A stretch of DNA of 64,000 nucleotides from Tupaia tana (GCA_026018925.1 JAKSZU010000013.1:82422291-82486290); one strand, 5' to 3'; counted from the first letter of the stretch, positions 23,192 through 33,689 are shown. Notes: generated by a model from the letters alone, not told the origin. Program-made: numbers and translations.

Positions 23192-23322
23192 TATGAGGGT
23201 CCTTCAAAAAGTCGAAAAATGGAATTAAAGTAAGAGTTTATTTTGGTGCAAAAATCGTTTGAAATCTGCACAGTTTTTTTGTAATATGCATTTTCTGTGA
23301 ACTTTTTGAAGGCCCTTCATAT
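23192..23322. mobile_element. Mariner-like palindromic MITE, copy 3 (best ends)
   Basis: The left end TATGAGGGTCCTTCAAAAAG and the complement of the right end TATGAAGGGCCTTCAAAAAG match almost exactly. Both begin at TA, the target dinucleotide of Tc1/mariner elements. There is no coding capacity. Confidence 0.88.
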
Positions 23323-23329
23323 ACGTATT

Positions 23330-23516
23330 TAAAGTTTATTTATTTCTTCCATGAGCCATAGAGACAGAGATAACAGGATCTCGATGCTCTGAGTGCCCCC
23401 AGCCTCATCCAGCCTGGACCGCTGGCCTGTGCATGCCTGGTATACCCAGGAAGGTCTTCAGACTCAGTCCTCTGATCTGGGTCAGACTCACAGAACATTG
23501 CTACCGTCTAGCCCCA
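23330..23516 (-). mobile_element. SINE-C
   Basis: AAGTTTATTTATTTCTTCCA, ATGAGCCATAGAGACAGAGA, CCCCCAGCCTCATCCAGCCT and TACCGTCTAGCCCC. Confidence 0.8.
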
Positions 23517-23555
23517 CTTTGTATATATTTTACCTTTCCATTTGACCATAATTTT

Positions 23556-23742
23556 TTTAAAATAATAATTTATTTTTTATTTATTCATTCATTGATTTTT
23601 TTTAATTTGACCAGAGAGAGGCAGAGGGTGAGAGTGAGAGAGAGAGGAAGTGAGAAAGCAAGCCATCAGATTCAGGACTTGAACCCTGGTTGGCCATGTG
23701 GGAGTGTCCAGCGCCTTAACCACCACGCCACCTGCTGGTCCC
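23556..23742 (-). mobile_element. SINE-B inside L1
   Basis: Flanked by CCATTTGACCATAATTTT at 23538-23555 and 23743-23760. TTTAATTTGACCAGAGAGAG to CCACCTGCTGGTCCC. Confidence 0.93.
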
Positions 23743-23817
23743 CCATTTGACCATAATTTTAAACTCACAAAGGTATTGCAAGTGGGACAAAAAATGCGTA
23801 CACTCCCTTCATCCTTT

Positions 23818-24073
23818 TTTTTTTTTTTTTTTTTTGAGAGTTTATGGGGGGGTGTTTGAGAGATTTTTGCTATAGGGAGCATGTGCTTGCCAGAAAGACA
23901 GAAAGCGAGAAATCATCTCCCAAGGGGAAGGCCCCACAGCAATCCCTTCTCTTCCATTCTTCTCCCAGGATTTTGGGTATGAGCACACATGTGCCTGACG
24001 TAAGTTTCAAGCCACTGGACCTGGGATTTGAACTGTGGTAGACTGCATGGGAGTCCAGCACCTGCTGGCCCCC
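23818..24073 (-). mobile_element. SINE-A inside L1
   Basis: GAGAGATTTTTGCTATAGGG to CACCTGCTGGCCCC. A short duplicated GAGAGTTTATGGGGGGGTGT-like stretch sits between the T-run and the element. The head is shortened by about 20 bp. Confidence 0.87.
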
Positions 24074-24291
24074 CTTGACCAATTTTTAACATTTCCCCTA
24101 TTTGCTTTCTTTCTCTCTTCATATATGTGTATATAGTAAATTAATATAATTTGTATATTATAGAAATGTATAATGTATACTTTTAAACATAATTATTCTA
24201 GAACATTTAAAAATCAGTTGCGAGTATCATGCCTCTTTTCGTTACTTTATATAGCCACAGTGATGGTATACAATTTAAGGTGCTGGATATT

Positions 24292-24487
24292 GAGGAGCTG
24301 GTGGGAGGCGTGGTGGTTAAGGGTGCTGGATTCCCACATGTTGACTCTGGTTTGAGTCCTGGATCTGGCAACTTGCTTTCTCATTTTCCCTCTCTCTCTT
24401 GCTCACTCTGTCCCTCTCTGGCCAAATTAAAATAAAAACACATATATGCATAAATAAAGTTAAATAAAATAATTCTTAAAAAGGAGA
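24292..24487 (+). mobile_element. SINE-B inside L1
   Basis: GGAGGCGTGGTGGTTAAGGG to AAAGTTAAATAAAATAATTC plus A-tail. Confidence 0.9.
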
Positions 24488-24913
24488 AAAGAAGCCATAC
24501 CTTGATAATGCTATTGTTACCTCACATAAACTGTATTTTTAAATTTTGCCAAATTTCTCCAAAATGCCCTTTATAACACTCTTTTCACCTCCAAACTAGG
24601 ATCCAATCCAGGATCACACTTTGCACTCAGGTGTCACGTCTCTTTAACCCCCTTTAAGCTGGAAGTTCCCCAGTCCTTTGGTTTTTCATCACGGGCATTG
24701 TGCAGTACAGGCCAGCTACAGCGTGCAGTGTCCTCTCCATCTCCACATGAATTGGCCTGTTTTCTACATATGGTCCATGGTTATTTCCATCTGACAGGAT
24801 TCTAGAAGTAGAAATACTGAGGAAAGTGGAATAGGTATGTAGATGCCTGGGATGTATTTCCAAATGCAGTGAGTGAAAAGGTGAAAGTGGCAATAATAAA
24901 AATCTCAAAAGAT

Positions 24914-25185
24914 CAGGACCAGCAGTTAGCAAAATGGCTATGTCACTGGGCTCCCACGTAGTCTACCGCAGTTCGCATCCCGGACCCGGTGGCTTAAAAA
25001 ACTCATGCCGGGCACGTGTGCGTGCATGCCCAAGATCCTGAGAGGAGAATGGAGGAGAAGGGATTGCGGCGTGGCCATCCCTCCTGGGGGTGATTTCTCT
25101 CTTTCTGTCTCTCTGTCTCTCTCAGTCTGTCTGGCGAGCGCACGCGCCCTATAGCAAAAACCTCTCCAAAAAAAATAATAATAAT
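24914..25185 (+). mobile_element. SINE-A with GC-type B box
   Basis: Flanked by AATCTCAAAAGAT at 24901-24913 and 25186-25198. B box GGTTCGC-type (AGTTCGCATCC). Tail turned into (AAT)n. Confidence 0.93.
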
Positions 25186-25198
25186 AATCTCAAAAGAT

Positions 25199-25734
25199 GC
25201 CAAACTTCAGCTCCATTTTTAAATGGAGCTATAAAAGGAAGACCTGGGACATATATTCTATGATGGTATTACTTTTAAGTTTCCTACCGCATTTTTTGGC
25301 AAATGTGTTTCACTGAGCAAAGATGTAGGGCCCCACATTGTGCATACATAATGTTTACAAGTGTACGGAAGACATGATGGTTGAGGCCGCCTCTGAGCCG
25401 TGTATGTGTGTCAAACCACTTTTTGTGGGTTACTTATTAATTTGAAATTGATCCTGACATCTGTTAAGGTAAAATCACTGTATCATCGCTTGAGGCTCCC
25501 TTTCACCTGCCTGGTGTGGTAGAGCATTAATGTTTATCTTACGGACAATTCATAACCTCTAGCACACGAGTGAGGCTGTCAAACAGACCGCATACCCCCC
25601 GCTCCCCCAGTGCTAGGTTCAAGCCCAGCACCTTTCTCAGGAACCACTCCGGTAGGCCACGTTCCATGACGTGGATGGCTTTGATAAGTGCCACTCGGTA
25701 AGTCACTGTTTTGGGCATCAATGCTATCACTAAT
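25199..25734. other. Single-copy stretch
   Basis: No family or gene recognised. Confidence 0.4.
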
Positions 25735-25960
25735 TAATAGCATAAGCTCTGGAATCTGACAGTTGAGTTTGAGCCTCAGTTTACTAAGTAGTAAATGGGA
25801 ACATTTCTGAACCTCGCTGAGCCTCGGTTCCTTTTCCTGTAAGGAAAACGAGATGGCAATGGTATCCATCTAACAGAGTGGTTAGGAGGGCTTAGTGAAA
25901 TCATGTGCAGAAATCACTTAGCACAGTCCCCGGTACATTGCAGGCACACGTGCAGTGCAT
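25735..25960 (+). mobile_element. MIR, near full length
   Basis: AAGCTCTGGAATCTGACAGT, GAGCCTCGGTTCCTTTTCCT, GGCTTAGTGAAATCATG and GCACAGTCCCCGGTACATTG. Confidence 0.8.
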
Positions 25961-26249
25961 TCACTGAGGTTGTGCTTTTTCAGTGGCCAGCACATTTTCG
26001 AATCTTGTGAGGTAGGTTAGTTCTCCTATGTGACAGATAAGAGAGCCCAGACACAGGTACGTGAACTACCCTGGCTATGTGTCAGTTGAACTCTAAGGCT
26101 GGTGCTAATCTTAGGAGTCTGGCTCATGGGGAGGGCTCTTTACACAATATCCACTCTCTGTTTTTCATAACTCTGTATTTAGAAGTCCAAATCTATTTGG
26201 GCAGATGTCAAATAAACCCCACATTTCTCCCACAGGTATGTCTTGATCT

Positions 26250-26475
26250 ATACCAGGTACTAGCAAACTTTCTCTATAAATGGTCAGACAGTAAATATTT
26301 CAAGCTTGCAGGCCATATGGTCTCTCTTGCAACTCTGCAATTTTGCGGTTGCAACTTGCTAACACCCTTAGACAATATGTAAATGAATGGGCATGACCAC
26401 ATTCCAATAAAATGGTATTCTCTAGAATGAGTAGCAATCAGATTTGGCCCATGAGCTCTTTATCAGCCCCTGATT
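26250..26475. mobile_element. MER1-like hAT-Charlie MITE
   Basis: CTAGCAAACTTTCTCTATAA, AGACAGTAAATATTTCAAGC, GCAGGCCATATGGTCTCTCT, GACAATATGTAAATGAATGG, and the far end TATCAGCCCCTGAT, the expected inverted terminus. Confidence 0.75.
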
Positions 26476-26657
26476 TAGATAGTCATGTGCATTTCTTTGT
26501 ATTGGCCACATAACAACCTTCTTTTATGTCCTAGATGAAGCGAAGAACACCAATAGCTTAGGTCTGGCATCTAGTTGATATTAAGTAACCATTTACTAAA
26601 TACAAGAGAGCTTCTTCTATGTATTTTCCTATGGTAAATTTTTCTGAATTTACATAT

Positions 26658-26938
26658 TATTTATTTATTTATTTAAGATATTTTTTCCCCCCTTAGGGCA
26701 CATGTGCTCACCAGAATCAGAGAGACAGAGACAGTGAGAGGGAAAGTGAGAAATCACCCCTCTCCCCCAAGGGGGCATGGCCATGCCACAATCTCTTCTC
26801 CTCCATTCTCTTCCCAGGATCTTGGGCATACACGCACACGTGCCCTGTGTGACTTTTGAGCCACTAGGTCCAGGACTCGAACCATGGTCTGCCATGTGAT
26901 AGTCCAGCAATGGAGCTACCATGCCATCTACTGGCCCC
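26658..26938 (-). mobile_element. SINE-A (diverged)
   Basis: ATTTATTTAAGATATTTTTT, TTAGGGCACATGTGCTCACC, body GGGGGCATGGCCATGCCACA and CCATCTACTGGCCCC. Confidence 0.87.
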
Positions 26939-27039
26939 TATCCTTAATTGTTTTTTGAAATGACTGCTTCATTTAGCACCTATGAATTTTCCATTTTTTT
27001 GTTTGTTTCATGTTATTCTGTAATGACAGTAAAAGCAGA

Positions 27040-27244
27040 CTGGGGAACCACATGGTGGCACAGCAGTATCATGACTAGACCCACATCCAGGGATCCTGCT
27101 GAGCAAGCCAGGTGTGTACATGCCAGTGATCTGGACTGGCTGAGACTGGGCATAGACCATGCCGTGAAGACCCTACTAGGAGAGGCTATTTCTCCCTTTC
27201 TCACTCTTTCTCATGGAAGAATAGATAACAACAACAACAAAATC
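27040..27244 (+). mobile_element. SINE-C with (AAC)n tail
   Basis: Head GGGGAACCACATGGTGGCAC, AGCAAGCCAGGTGTGTACAT, CTTTCTCATGGAAGAATAGA and a short AAC tail repeat. Confidence 0.78.
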
Positions 27245-28332
27245 AGATTGAAAAAAGAGTTTTTATCCCCAAATATACATTTAAAATATTTTCAGATATT
27301 CATAATGTTTATTATATATTGGTTTGTTATTTTATTTTCATTCTCTTGCACTGAGGGTAATTTTCAATAAAAACTCTCTCTGAGGAATTTAGACAGCTTT
27401 TTTAATGAAGACATCTTTCTTGCACTGTTGAACTACTGTTGACTCAAATAATTAAAAATAATGGCTGAGGACACATGGGTTCTTTGAAAATAAACAGCCA
27501 TCCTTTGTCATCTAGATCAAAATCAGCCTGTGGGTACACATAGCAGTTTGCTCCAAGAATGTTCTCAAGGTGTAGAAAATGGCAGCGGTGACCCCATGAC
27601 CCTCGGGCCAAAATACACTTGCTGTCCTTGTCTACGAAGGTGTCCAACAATAGCAATGCTTAAGACAACTAATTTTAGTAGAATTGTATAGTTTAATTAA
27701 TTTGAAATATTACCCTGGGTCCTTCAACCTTGGCTGAATAAAGATGTTTGTTTTGTTCTGTTTTTAAATGTGTATGTTTGAGGTGTTTTCTTTTAAAATA
27801 AATATGTTTTATTGCCCTCAGTGAATATTCCATATTAGCCTTCCAAAAAATATTATTTCTGATTTGTAGAATTTGATGAAGCAACTTAAGATCTCCTGAC
27901 TGAGGACCAAAGGAGATTTTGACAGGAAGCAAAGATACCTTTGCGATGTCCAGTGAGGAATGAGGACATTCAGCGTGTTTTAATCAAGCTGAGGTGTTAG
28001 GTGTATCATAGTCTCTCTCCATTTTCCCACAAGGTACAGACATGAGGGGAATCATCATAATTCAGCCAGTGACCAGACCAGCACTGTCCTGTCTAAAGGG
28101 TACAGAGCATCTTGCTGTATATCTGTCCCTCTGTGCTTGTCTACTAAGGAAGAGTAGACTTTGATTGGGCCTCCTTATCTCAAAAAATGCCTTTATTCTC
28201 TCTCTCTCTCATCATTCGGTTTTGTGAATGTCCATTCACCAACTATTACATGCTAGGCCCTGGTGGACGGCCCTGACGTCTGAACATACAAATATGAAAG
28301 ATACATATTTGCTATGATACGGATAGTTGGAT
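27245..28332. other. Single-copy AT-rich stretch
   Basis: 1.1 kb with no recognised transposon or exon. Confidence 0.45.
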
Positions 28333-28600
28333 AGCTGGTTTGGGTAATAATTTGATTAGGTAATTGGATCCTGCACGGCTGACGGTGTGGTTCAAGTCCT
28401 GGACTCAGGGGCTTGCATAATATACAAGTACATGTATGTTTGTGCCCACTATGGAGAATGGAGGAGAGGGGATTGTGGTGTAGTCATAACTCTCCCCCCT
28501 CTTAGGGGTGCTTTCCCACTTTCCCTTTCTCTCTGTCTCCAGCGAGTATATGCACCCTACAGCAAAACAGGCAGAGAGGAAGGAAGGAAGGAAGGTTGGA
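28333..28600 (+). mobile_element. A-old SINE with GGAA tail
   Basis: GATCCTGCACGGCTGACGGT, ACTATGGAGAATGGAGGAGA, CACCCTACAGCAAAACAGGC, then a short GGAA microsatellite. Confidence 0.8.
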
Positions 28601-28637
28601 CAGAAGGAAGGGTCAAGTTTATAAATACGTGAGTATA

Positions 28638-28806
28638 GGGACCAGCAGGTGGCATGGTGGTTAAGGGTGCTAGACTCCCACACAGCTGGACCTGGCAGCT
28701 TGCTTTCTCACTTTCCCTCTCTCTCTTTCTATCTATCTCATTCTGTCCTTTTCTGGTCAGATTGGAATAAATGAAAAAAGTTCAATAAAATAATTCTTTA
28801 AAAAAA
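28638..28806 (+). mobile_element. SINE-B
   Basis: GGGACCAGCAGGTGGCATGG to TTCAATAAAATAATTC plus A-tail. Imperfect flanks AAATACGTGAGTATA and AAATATGTAAGCACATA look like an aged duplication. Confidence 0.9.
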
Positions 28807-29341
28807 TATGTAAGCACATACATGTAATAGGTAGAGACACTGCTTCAGCCTGATAGTATATAGTTAGTGGTTTGAGAGTCTTGCAGGAAGAATATGTATA
28901 TTTTAATAAATAGTAAAAGGTGCATCTTATGATACTTTATTTGCTTATTTTCTCAAAGCCTTCTAGAAATGTGTTCTTGGGGGGGGGGGGAAATCAATCA
29001 AATTAATTTAAGTTGAAGGTTTTCCTCTGAAAAGTGATGATTCCAAAGACACTTTGCTTAGGAAGAAAACATTCACAACTCACAAGCATGTGTTTCATTG
29101 ACAGTTATTGTATTCGTCTTTGAATCTACATTGTTAGAAAGAGTAATTTTGGAAAGGCAGAGGTGGGACTAGAATTGTGGCTTACATGTTGCCTATAATC
29201 ATGTATTCCTTTCTTAGGAGACTGTTTTTCTTAGCAGACTATGTTCTTAAAATAGAGCACACCACATTTACTCTGGTTTGGCAGGGTACAATATTTTGTT
29301 TATGGCTTGGGCCAAAGTTCTGTGAACATGATTTTTTTCCA
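28807..29341. other. Single-copy stretch
   Basis: Contains a 13-base G-run near 28979. Nothing else recognised. Confidence 0.4.
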
Positions 29342-29560
29342 CAGGGAGTCCCAGGGCTGAAAGAGCTCTTAGAAGTCAGCTAGTCCAGCCCCAAATCCCC
29401 TTCCCAAGTCATCTTTTTGCCAAAAACCAGGTTTCTTCAGGGTAGCTCAACCCAAGTGTTGGGGAAACTCTACTAAACTGGAATCTCTCACCTCCTGGCA
29501 TCTCTTTGGTCTAATCCTTGCCGGGCCTTCACAGAATCTGGGCAACCCCGTTTCCTTTGT
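29342..29560 (-). mobile_element. CR1/L3-like fragment (tentative)
   Basis: AGCTCTTAGAAGTCAGCTAG then TCCAGCCCC, followed by GTTGGGGAAACTCTACTA, echoes the antisense CR1 3' region. The match is from memory and partial. Confidence 0.35.
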
Positions 29561-29681
29561 GAGCCCTTCTGCCATTAGAGATTTGGAGCAGGGTTCTAAT
29601 GCTCACACCAACCCCTGCAACTTCCAAACCTTTGTCAGGCAGAATATTTTTAGTTGCCTGCCTGTTAAATCCCTTCACCAC

Positions 29682-29812
29682 GGGGCCAGGTGGCATGACG
29701 GTTAAAGTCCTTGACCTGGTGGTTTTCTTTCTCACTTCCGTCTCTGGTCGAATTGGAAGATAATAAAAAGAATAAATAAAGTTAAAATAAAATAATTCTT
29801 AAAAAAAAAAAA
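29682..29812 (+). mobile_element. SINE-B, internally shortened
   Basis: GGGGCCAGGTGGCATGACGG then GACCTGGTGGTTTTC. About 35 bp of the head including the B box is missing. Tail AAAATAAAATAATTC is normal. Flanks CCCTTCACCA and CCCTTCAGCA. Confidence 0.87.
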
Positions 29813-30097
29813 GAACCCTTCAGCACTAATTTCAACCTTCCTACTGTGTGGAGTCAAGAGAGGAACCCATGCTCTGGTCCAGAACACCTTCTCTCTTGTT
29901 TCTGTTTACACTTTAGTTAATATAGCCCAAGGTAGTGTGGGTGGTAGTATCATAATACGGGAGGGTGAGGCTTAAAGCAATTTATAAGGTGAAAACTGAT
30001 GTGGTAAAATTCTCCCATGAATCACCTAGAAGTTACTGTATACAGGGAAAAAAATGTGGTTTTGTGTCTGTACCCTTTGGAATAATCCTTCTGAAGT

Positions 30098-30289
30098 TTG
30101 TTTACTTATTTGTTTCTTCAGAGAGAGAGGGGGAGAGAGAGACAGAGAAAAGGAAGGAGGGAGGCATTACTCCCAATAGCGTCTTGCCTGGTATAATCAG
30201 GGAGGTCTCCAGGTGTGAACCCAGATCCTTCCTATGTGGGAAAGCCTCGAAGAGCTTCATGTTTTATTGCTGCACCACCATTTAGCCCC
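30098..30289 (-). mobile_element. SINE-C
   Basis: TTTACTTATTTGTTTCTTCA, GA-rich run, CCTGGTATAATCAGGGAGGT, TGCACCACCATTTAGCCCC. Confidence 0.78.
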
Positions 30290-30435
30290 ACTAAGAGGAG
30301 TGTTTGAAAGGCATACGTTCATAAGCACTAGGATAATAGCAGAGAAAATAACACCAACAGAAGTTTTGGTACCAGACTGAAGGTATACGTAGACTAAAGT
30401 AGAAAGGTTTGGTCTGTCTTAAGAGCATTGAAACA

Positions 30436-30629
30436 GGCCCAGCCTACCATGGTGATGCTGGTAGATGCTGCTATTTGGGAGGCTGAGGCCACATGGGAGG
30501 CCAGGGTTGGATTCCTGGACAACCCTGAAGTCTGGGTGTGGTGTGGTGGTGTGCTACTGTGGTCCCAACTATTCAGGACAGCAAGCAGGAGGACTGAGAC
30601 ATAGCAAGATCCTGTCTTTAAAAAAAAAG
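30436..30629 (+). mobile_element. 7SL-derived (Alu-like) SINE, dimer-like
   Basis: TTTGGGAGGCTGAGGCCACA in the first half, then a second unit with GTGTGGTGTGGTGGTGTGCT, GTGGTCCCAACTATTCAGGA, GCAGGAGGACTGAGACATAG, CAAGATCCTGTCTTT and A-tail. These are Alu/7SL landmarks. Confidence 0.78.
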
Positions 30630-30661
30630 AATGCAAAAGGATCAGGAATGTTGCGACACTT

Positions 30662-30877
30662 ATTTTTTATTCATTACTTATTTATTTTCAGACAGGTCCT
30701 CACTATGTCTTGAACTTCTTGCTCAGCCTCCCAAGTAGCCAGGACTAGAAGTGCCTGCCACCAGGCCCAACCTTGAGGTGGGCCATAAACCAAACCCAAG
30801 CCTCCCGTGTGGCTCCAGCCTACCAAGTAGCAGACTTGGCCAGCATGCTCTGCAGCAGCTGGGAGCTGGGCCCTTCT
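30662..30877 (-). mobile_element. 7SL-derived (Alu-like) SINE, antisense
   Basis: AGACAGGTCCTCACTATGTC, CTCAGCCTCCCAAGTAGCCA, GTGCCTGCCACCAGGCCCA. The antisense frame encodes the familiar Alu-type string WWQA...ATWEAE. The distal 100 bp is less Alu-like and may be tRNA-related. Confidence 0.72.
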
Positions 30878-30941
30878 CACTCTCTACAAATTAGCTGGTT
30901 CTCAGTCTTCCCCATTGACAACTTAGGATACTGTATTTTTT

Positions 30942-31178
30942 TTTTTAAGAGATTTTTGCTATAGGGCACATACATTCACCAGAGGGATAGAAAGCAAGAA
31001 ATCACCCACTGAGGGGATGGCTACATTGCAGTCCCTTATCCTCCATTCTCCTCTTGGGATTTTGTACACGCACACACATGTGCCCAGTGTGAGTTTCAGC
31101 CTACTGAGTCTCGGACTTGAACACCAGTCAACCATGTGGGAGTCCAGCACTCTAACTGCTACACCATGTGTGGGCCCC
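30942..31178 (-). mobile_element. SINE-A inserted in the tail side of SINE-I
   Basis: AAGAGATTTTTGCTATAGGG to GGGCCCC, flanked by CTGTATTTTTTTT copies. It separates the neighbouring SINE-I from its left target duplication. Confidence 0.88.
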
Positions 31179-31194
31179 CTGTATTTTTTTTAAG

Positions 31195-31347
31195 GAATTA
31201 TTAATTTATTATTATTATTATTAAATTTGCTGTAGGCCATGTGTGTGAGAGAGAGAAAGAGAGAACAAGCCGCCAGATTCAGGCCTTAAACCACCATTGG
31301 CCAGGTGGAAATCTACTCCCTCGACCACAACATCACTTGCTAATCCC
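31195..31347 (-). mobile_element. SINE-I (A-old 3' end, no body)
   Basis: (ATT)n, AAATTTGCTGTAGGCCATGT, GAGAACAAGCCGCCAG to CACTTGCTAATCCC. AGGATACTGTA is found to its right (31348) and left of the SINE-A (near 30926), so this copy is older than that SINE-A. Confidence 0.82.
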
Positions 31348-31577
31348 AGGATACTGTAATTTTTTTTTTTTTTATGTTTGCAAAGTTTTTATTTACTTAC
31401 TTATTTACTACTTATATATCTGTTTTCTATCCTAAAGTTCTGTTGAAAAGTTTAAGAGGTGGCAAAGAGAGCTTCCTATAAGCTTCCAGAGGAAGAAACT
31501 AGATCCCACGGGAAAAATCAGGAAACCAAATAAATTTGACTTAATAGCACTGGCAGTCAGTGATTGGAGGGGAAAAA

Positions 31578-31776
31578 AAGAGTTTATTTATTTCTTGAGA
31601 GAGGGAGAGAGGCAACCCTCAACAGGGTCTCAACGTCCAGATCCACCCAGCCTCAGTCAGCCTTGATCACAGGCATGTGTGCACTCGGGTGACATGCACA
31701 GAGAGGTTCTGGGACACGAACCCCGGGCCTGCCACGTGGGTCCCGCTGTGTTACTGCTGTGCTACCATTTGGCCTC
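31578..31776 (-). mobile_element. SINE-C
   Basis: AGTTTATTTATTTCTTGAGA, CCACCCAGCCTCAGTCAGCC, GTGCTACCATTTGGCCTC. Confidence 0.82.
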
Positions 31777-31779
31777 GAA

Positions 31780-32190
31780 CATTATTTTAAAGCTAGAATT
31801 TTATATTCAGCCAAATTCTTAATTAAGCATGAGGGTAGAACAATGACCAGACACAGAAGATTTCAACAAGCAATTGGAGGAGGTGGTCCACTGAGATGAG
31901 GGAATGAGCAGGAAAGAAAACTGTACGTGATTTAGGGATGAATTTCCAGATGCCGATGGGAAATCCCAGCATGACGGCTGTGCACCCTAGGGGTCTCCAA
32001 GCTCAGACAGATTCCCTTTTTATGGTGGATCTGATGGAGTACTTGATGCATCTTGGTGTCATGAAAAGAGAGATGATAAAAAGCTTAAGTTAGTAAGAAC
32101 TATATGAATTACTAAGCGAAGTGGAGGCGGATAAATAGTTACTACATTTGGAAAAACAGTAAGATGTTGAGGAAAGGAAAAACTGGCATA
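31780..32190 (+). mobile_element. L1/HAL1-like internal fragment
   Basis: AAAGCTAGAATTTTATATTC, AGCATGAGGGTAGAACAATG, AGAACTATATGAATTACTAA, GTGGAGGCGGATAAATAG, TTTGGAAAAACAGTAAGATG resemble an old L1-lineage segment. Confidence 0.55.
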
Positions 32191-32339
32191 GAATACTGCG
32201 TGGCTCAGCTGATCGTAGAGGCATTCAAGGCCTGAATGATCCATGGCCTCCCCCATCCATTGTTTTGGTCCTATGTCTTGCCACTCCAGACCTCATTGTT
32301 TATATTTCAGTTCAATCGGAGCTCTTGCAGTTCTTTGCA

Positions 32340-32725
32340 AATGCTACACTATTTCGTGCCCCAAGGATCTTTGCAAGACCCTCCTGCTGGAATTCCCCAC
32401 CTCCCTGCCATACCTACCACTTCCTCCAGTAACATGCGAATCCTTCTTTCTAACATGGCTAATACTCCCTCCCCCTTTAAGGCTGAGCTTGCTGAGCCCT
32501 TCCTCCAGGACCTTGTCTACCTCAGGCTGAGTATCATACCCCCTTTCATGCTCGTGGCATCAGCACAAGCCCTATCAACAGAGGCATAGAACTAGTGGAT
32601 TGTGTAGTACAATGGATGTGTGTGTCTCTTCAAGGAGACAGTGACCTCCCAAGGGGTGGGAGGACCATGTTTGTCTTGATCACTGTGCTATGCCCAGTAT
32701 TTGACATGGCTCTCTGAAGTCATCT
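32340..32725 (+). mobile_element. L2 3' region
   Basis: CCCAAGGATCTTTGCAAG, CTGCTGGAATTCCCCACC, TTTAAGGCTGAGCTTGCTGA, TCCTCCAGGACC, then GGACCATGTTTGTCTTGATC and TATGCCCAGTATTTGACATG, in L2 order. Confidence 0.65.
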
Positions 32726-32855
32726 GTTCAGAGGTGGCTCTTCCCCACTCTTTGAGAGGAGCCTCATGTCTGTTCTTAGCTTCGTTTCAAGGTCATGGCC
32801 TCACACCTCTAACTTATGAACCTGGTTTGGAGGCTCTTTAACACCCTTGCCTTTT

Positions 32856-32893
<38 letters not shown>

Positions 32894-33143
32894 AGAGGTT
32901 TTCGCTATAGGGTGCGTGTGCTCGCCAGACAGACAGAGAGATACATAGAGACAGAAAGCGAGAAATCACCCCCCAGGGGGGATGGCCACGCCGCAATCCC
33001 TTCTTCTCCATTCTCCTCTCGGGATCTTGGGCACGCACGCACACGCGTCCGGCGTGAGTTTAAGCCACCGGGTCCGGGACGCAAACCGCGGTTGACTACG
33101 TGGAAGTCCAGCCATATAGCCATTACGCTAACTGCTGGTTCCC
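32856..33143 (-). mobile_element. SINE-A, young GGAACC/GC-box subtype
   Basis: Very well preserved. AACACCCTTGCCTTTT at 32840-32855 and 33144-33159. About 30-base T-run (A-tail), head GGGAACCAGCAGTTAGCGTA and B box GGTTTGCGTCC. Probably one of the most recent insertions here. Confidence 0.95.
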
Positions 33144-33377
33144 AACACCCTTGCCTTTTGAAGGCGCCATAGAATGTGGTTCCATGGGTCAGAGTTTTGA
33201 TATAAGCCACTCACTAACCAAGCTGCCTGGATCTCTTTTTCTATTTCATCAAGGAAGTATGTTTGCCAAGTGAATTGATTCATTCACTGATAGACTGAAA
33301 AACATTTACAAAGTGCCTGTCATATGTCAGGCTCTGTTTTAGGTGTGTAAGGGACAGCAGGAAGATAGACTAGGTTG

Positions 33378-33411
33378 TTTTTTGTTTTTGTTTTTAAAGA
33401 GAGTTTTGTTT

Positions 33412-33459
<48 letters not shown>

Positions 33460-33689
33460 ATAGGGCACCTGTGCTCACTGGAAAGACAGAGAGAGACAGA
33501 GAGACAGAAATCACTTCCCCAGGGGAGATGACCATGCCTCAATCCCTTTTCCTCCAATCTCCTCGCAGGATTTTGGGCACACATGCACATGCGCCCAGCA
33601 TGAGTTTTAGGCTGCCAGGTCCACAACTCGAACCTTGGTCAATTACATGGGAGTCCAGCAACGTAACCATTACACCATCTGCTGGTCCC
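33378..33689 (-). mobile_element. SINE-A with internal (GT)n
   Basis: The T-run side is replaced by GTTTT units and (GT)n (33416-33454). TTTGCTATAGGGCACCTGTG resumes after it and runs to CATCTGCTGGTCCC. The flanks share AGACTAGGTT. Confidence 0.88.

Larger units (their letters stand above)
23520..24800 (-). mobile_element. Old L1 3' UTR, antisense, split by three SINEs
   Basis: L1M-type text is scattered between insertions: CATTTGACCATAAT, TTTTTAACATTTCCCC, AATTTTGCCAAATTTCTCC, AATGCCCTTTATAACACTC, AGGATCCAATCCAGGATCAC and TGTCACGTCTCTTTAA. Confidence 0.75.

Noticed and set aside
24121..24200. AT-rich stretch as replication origin or scaffold attachment site
   Set aside because: Base composition alone is common in old L1 3' UTR sequence; no specific signal.
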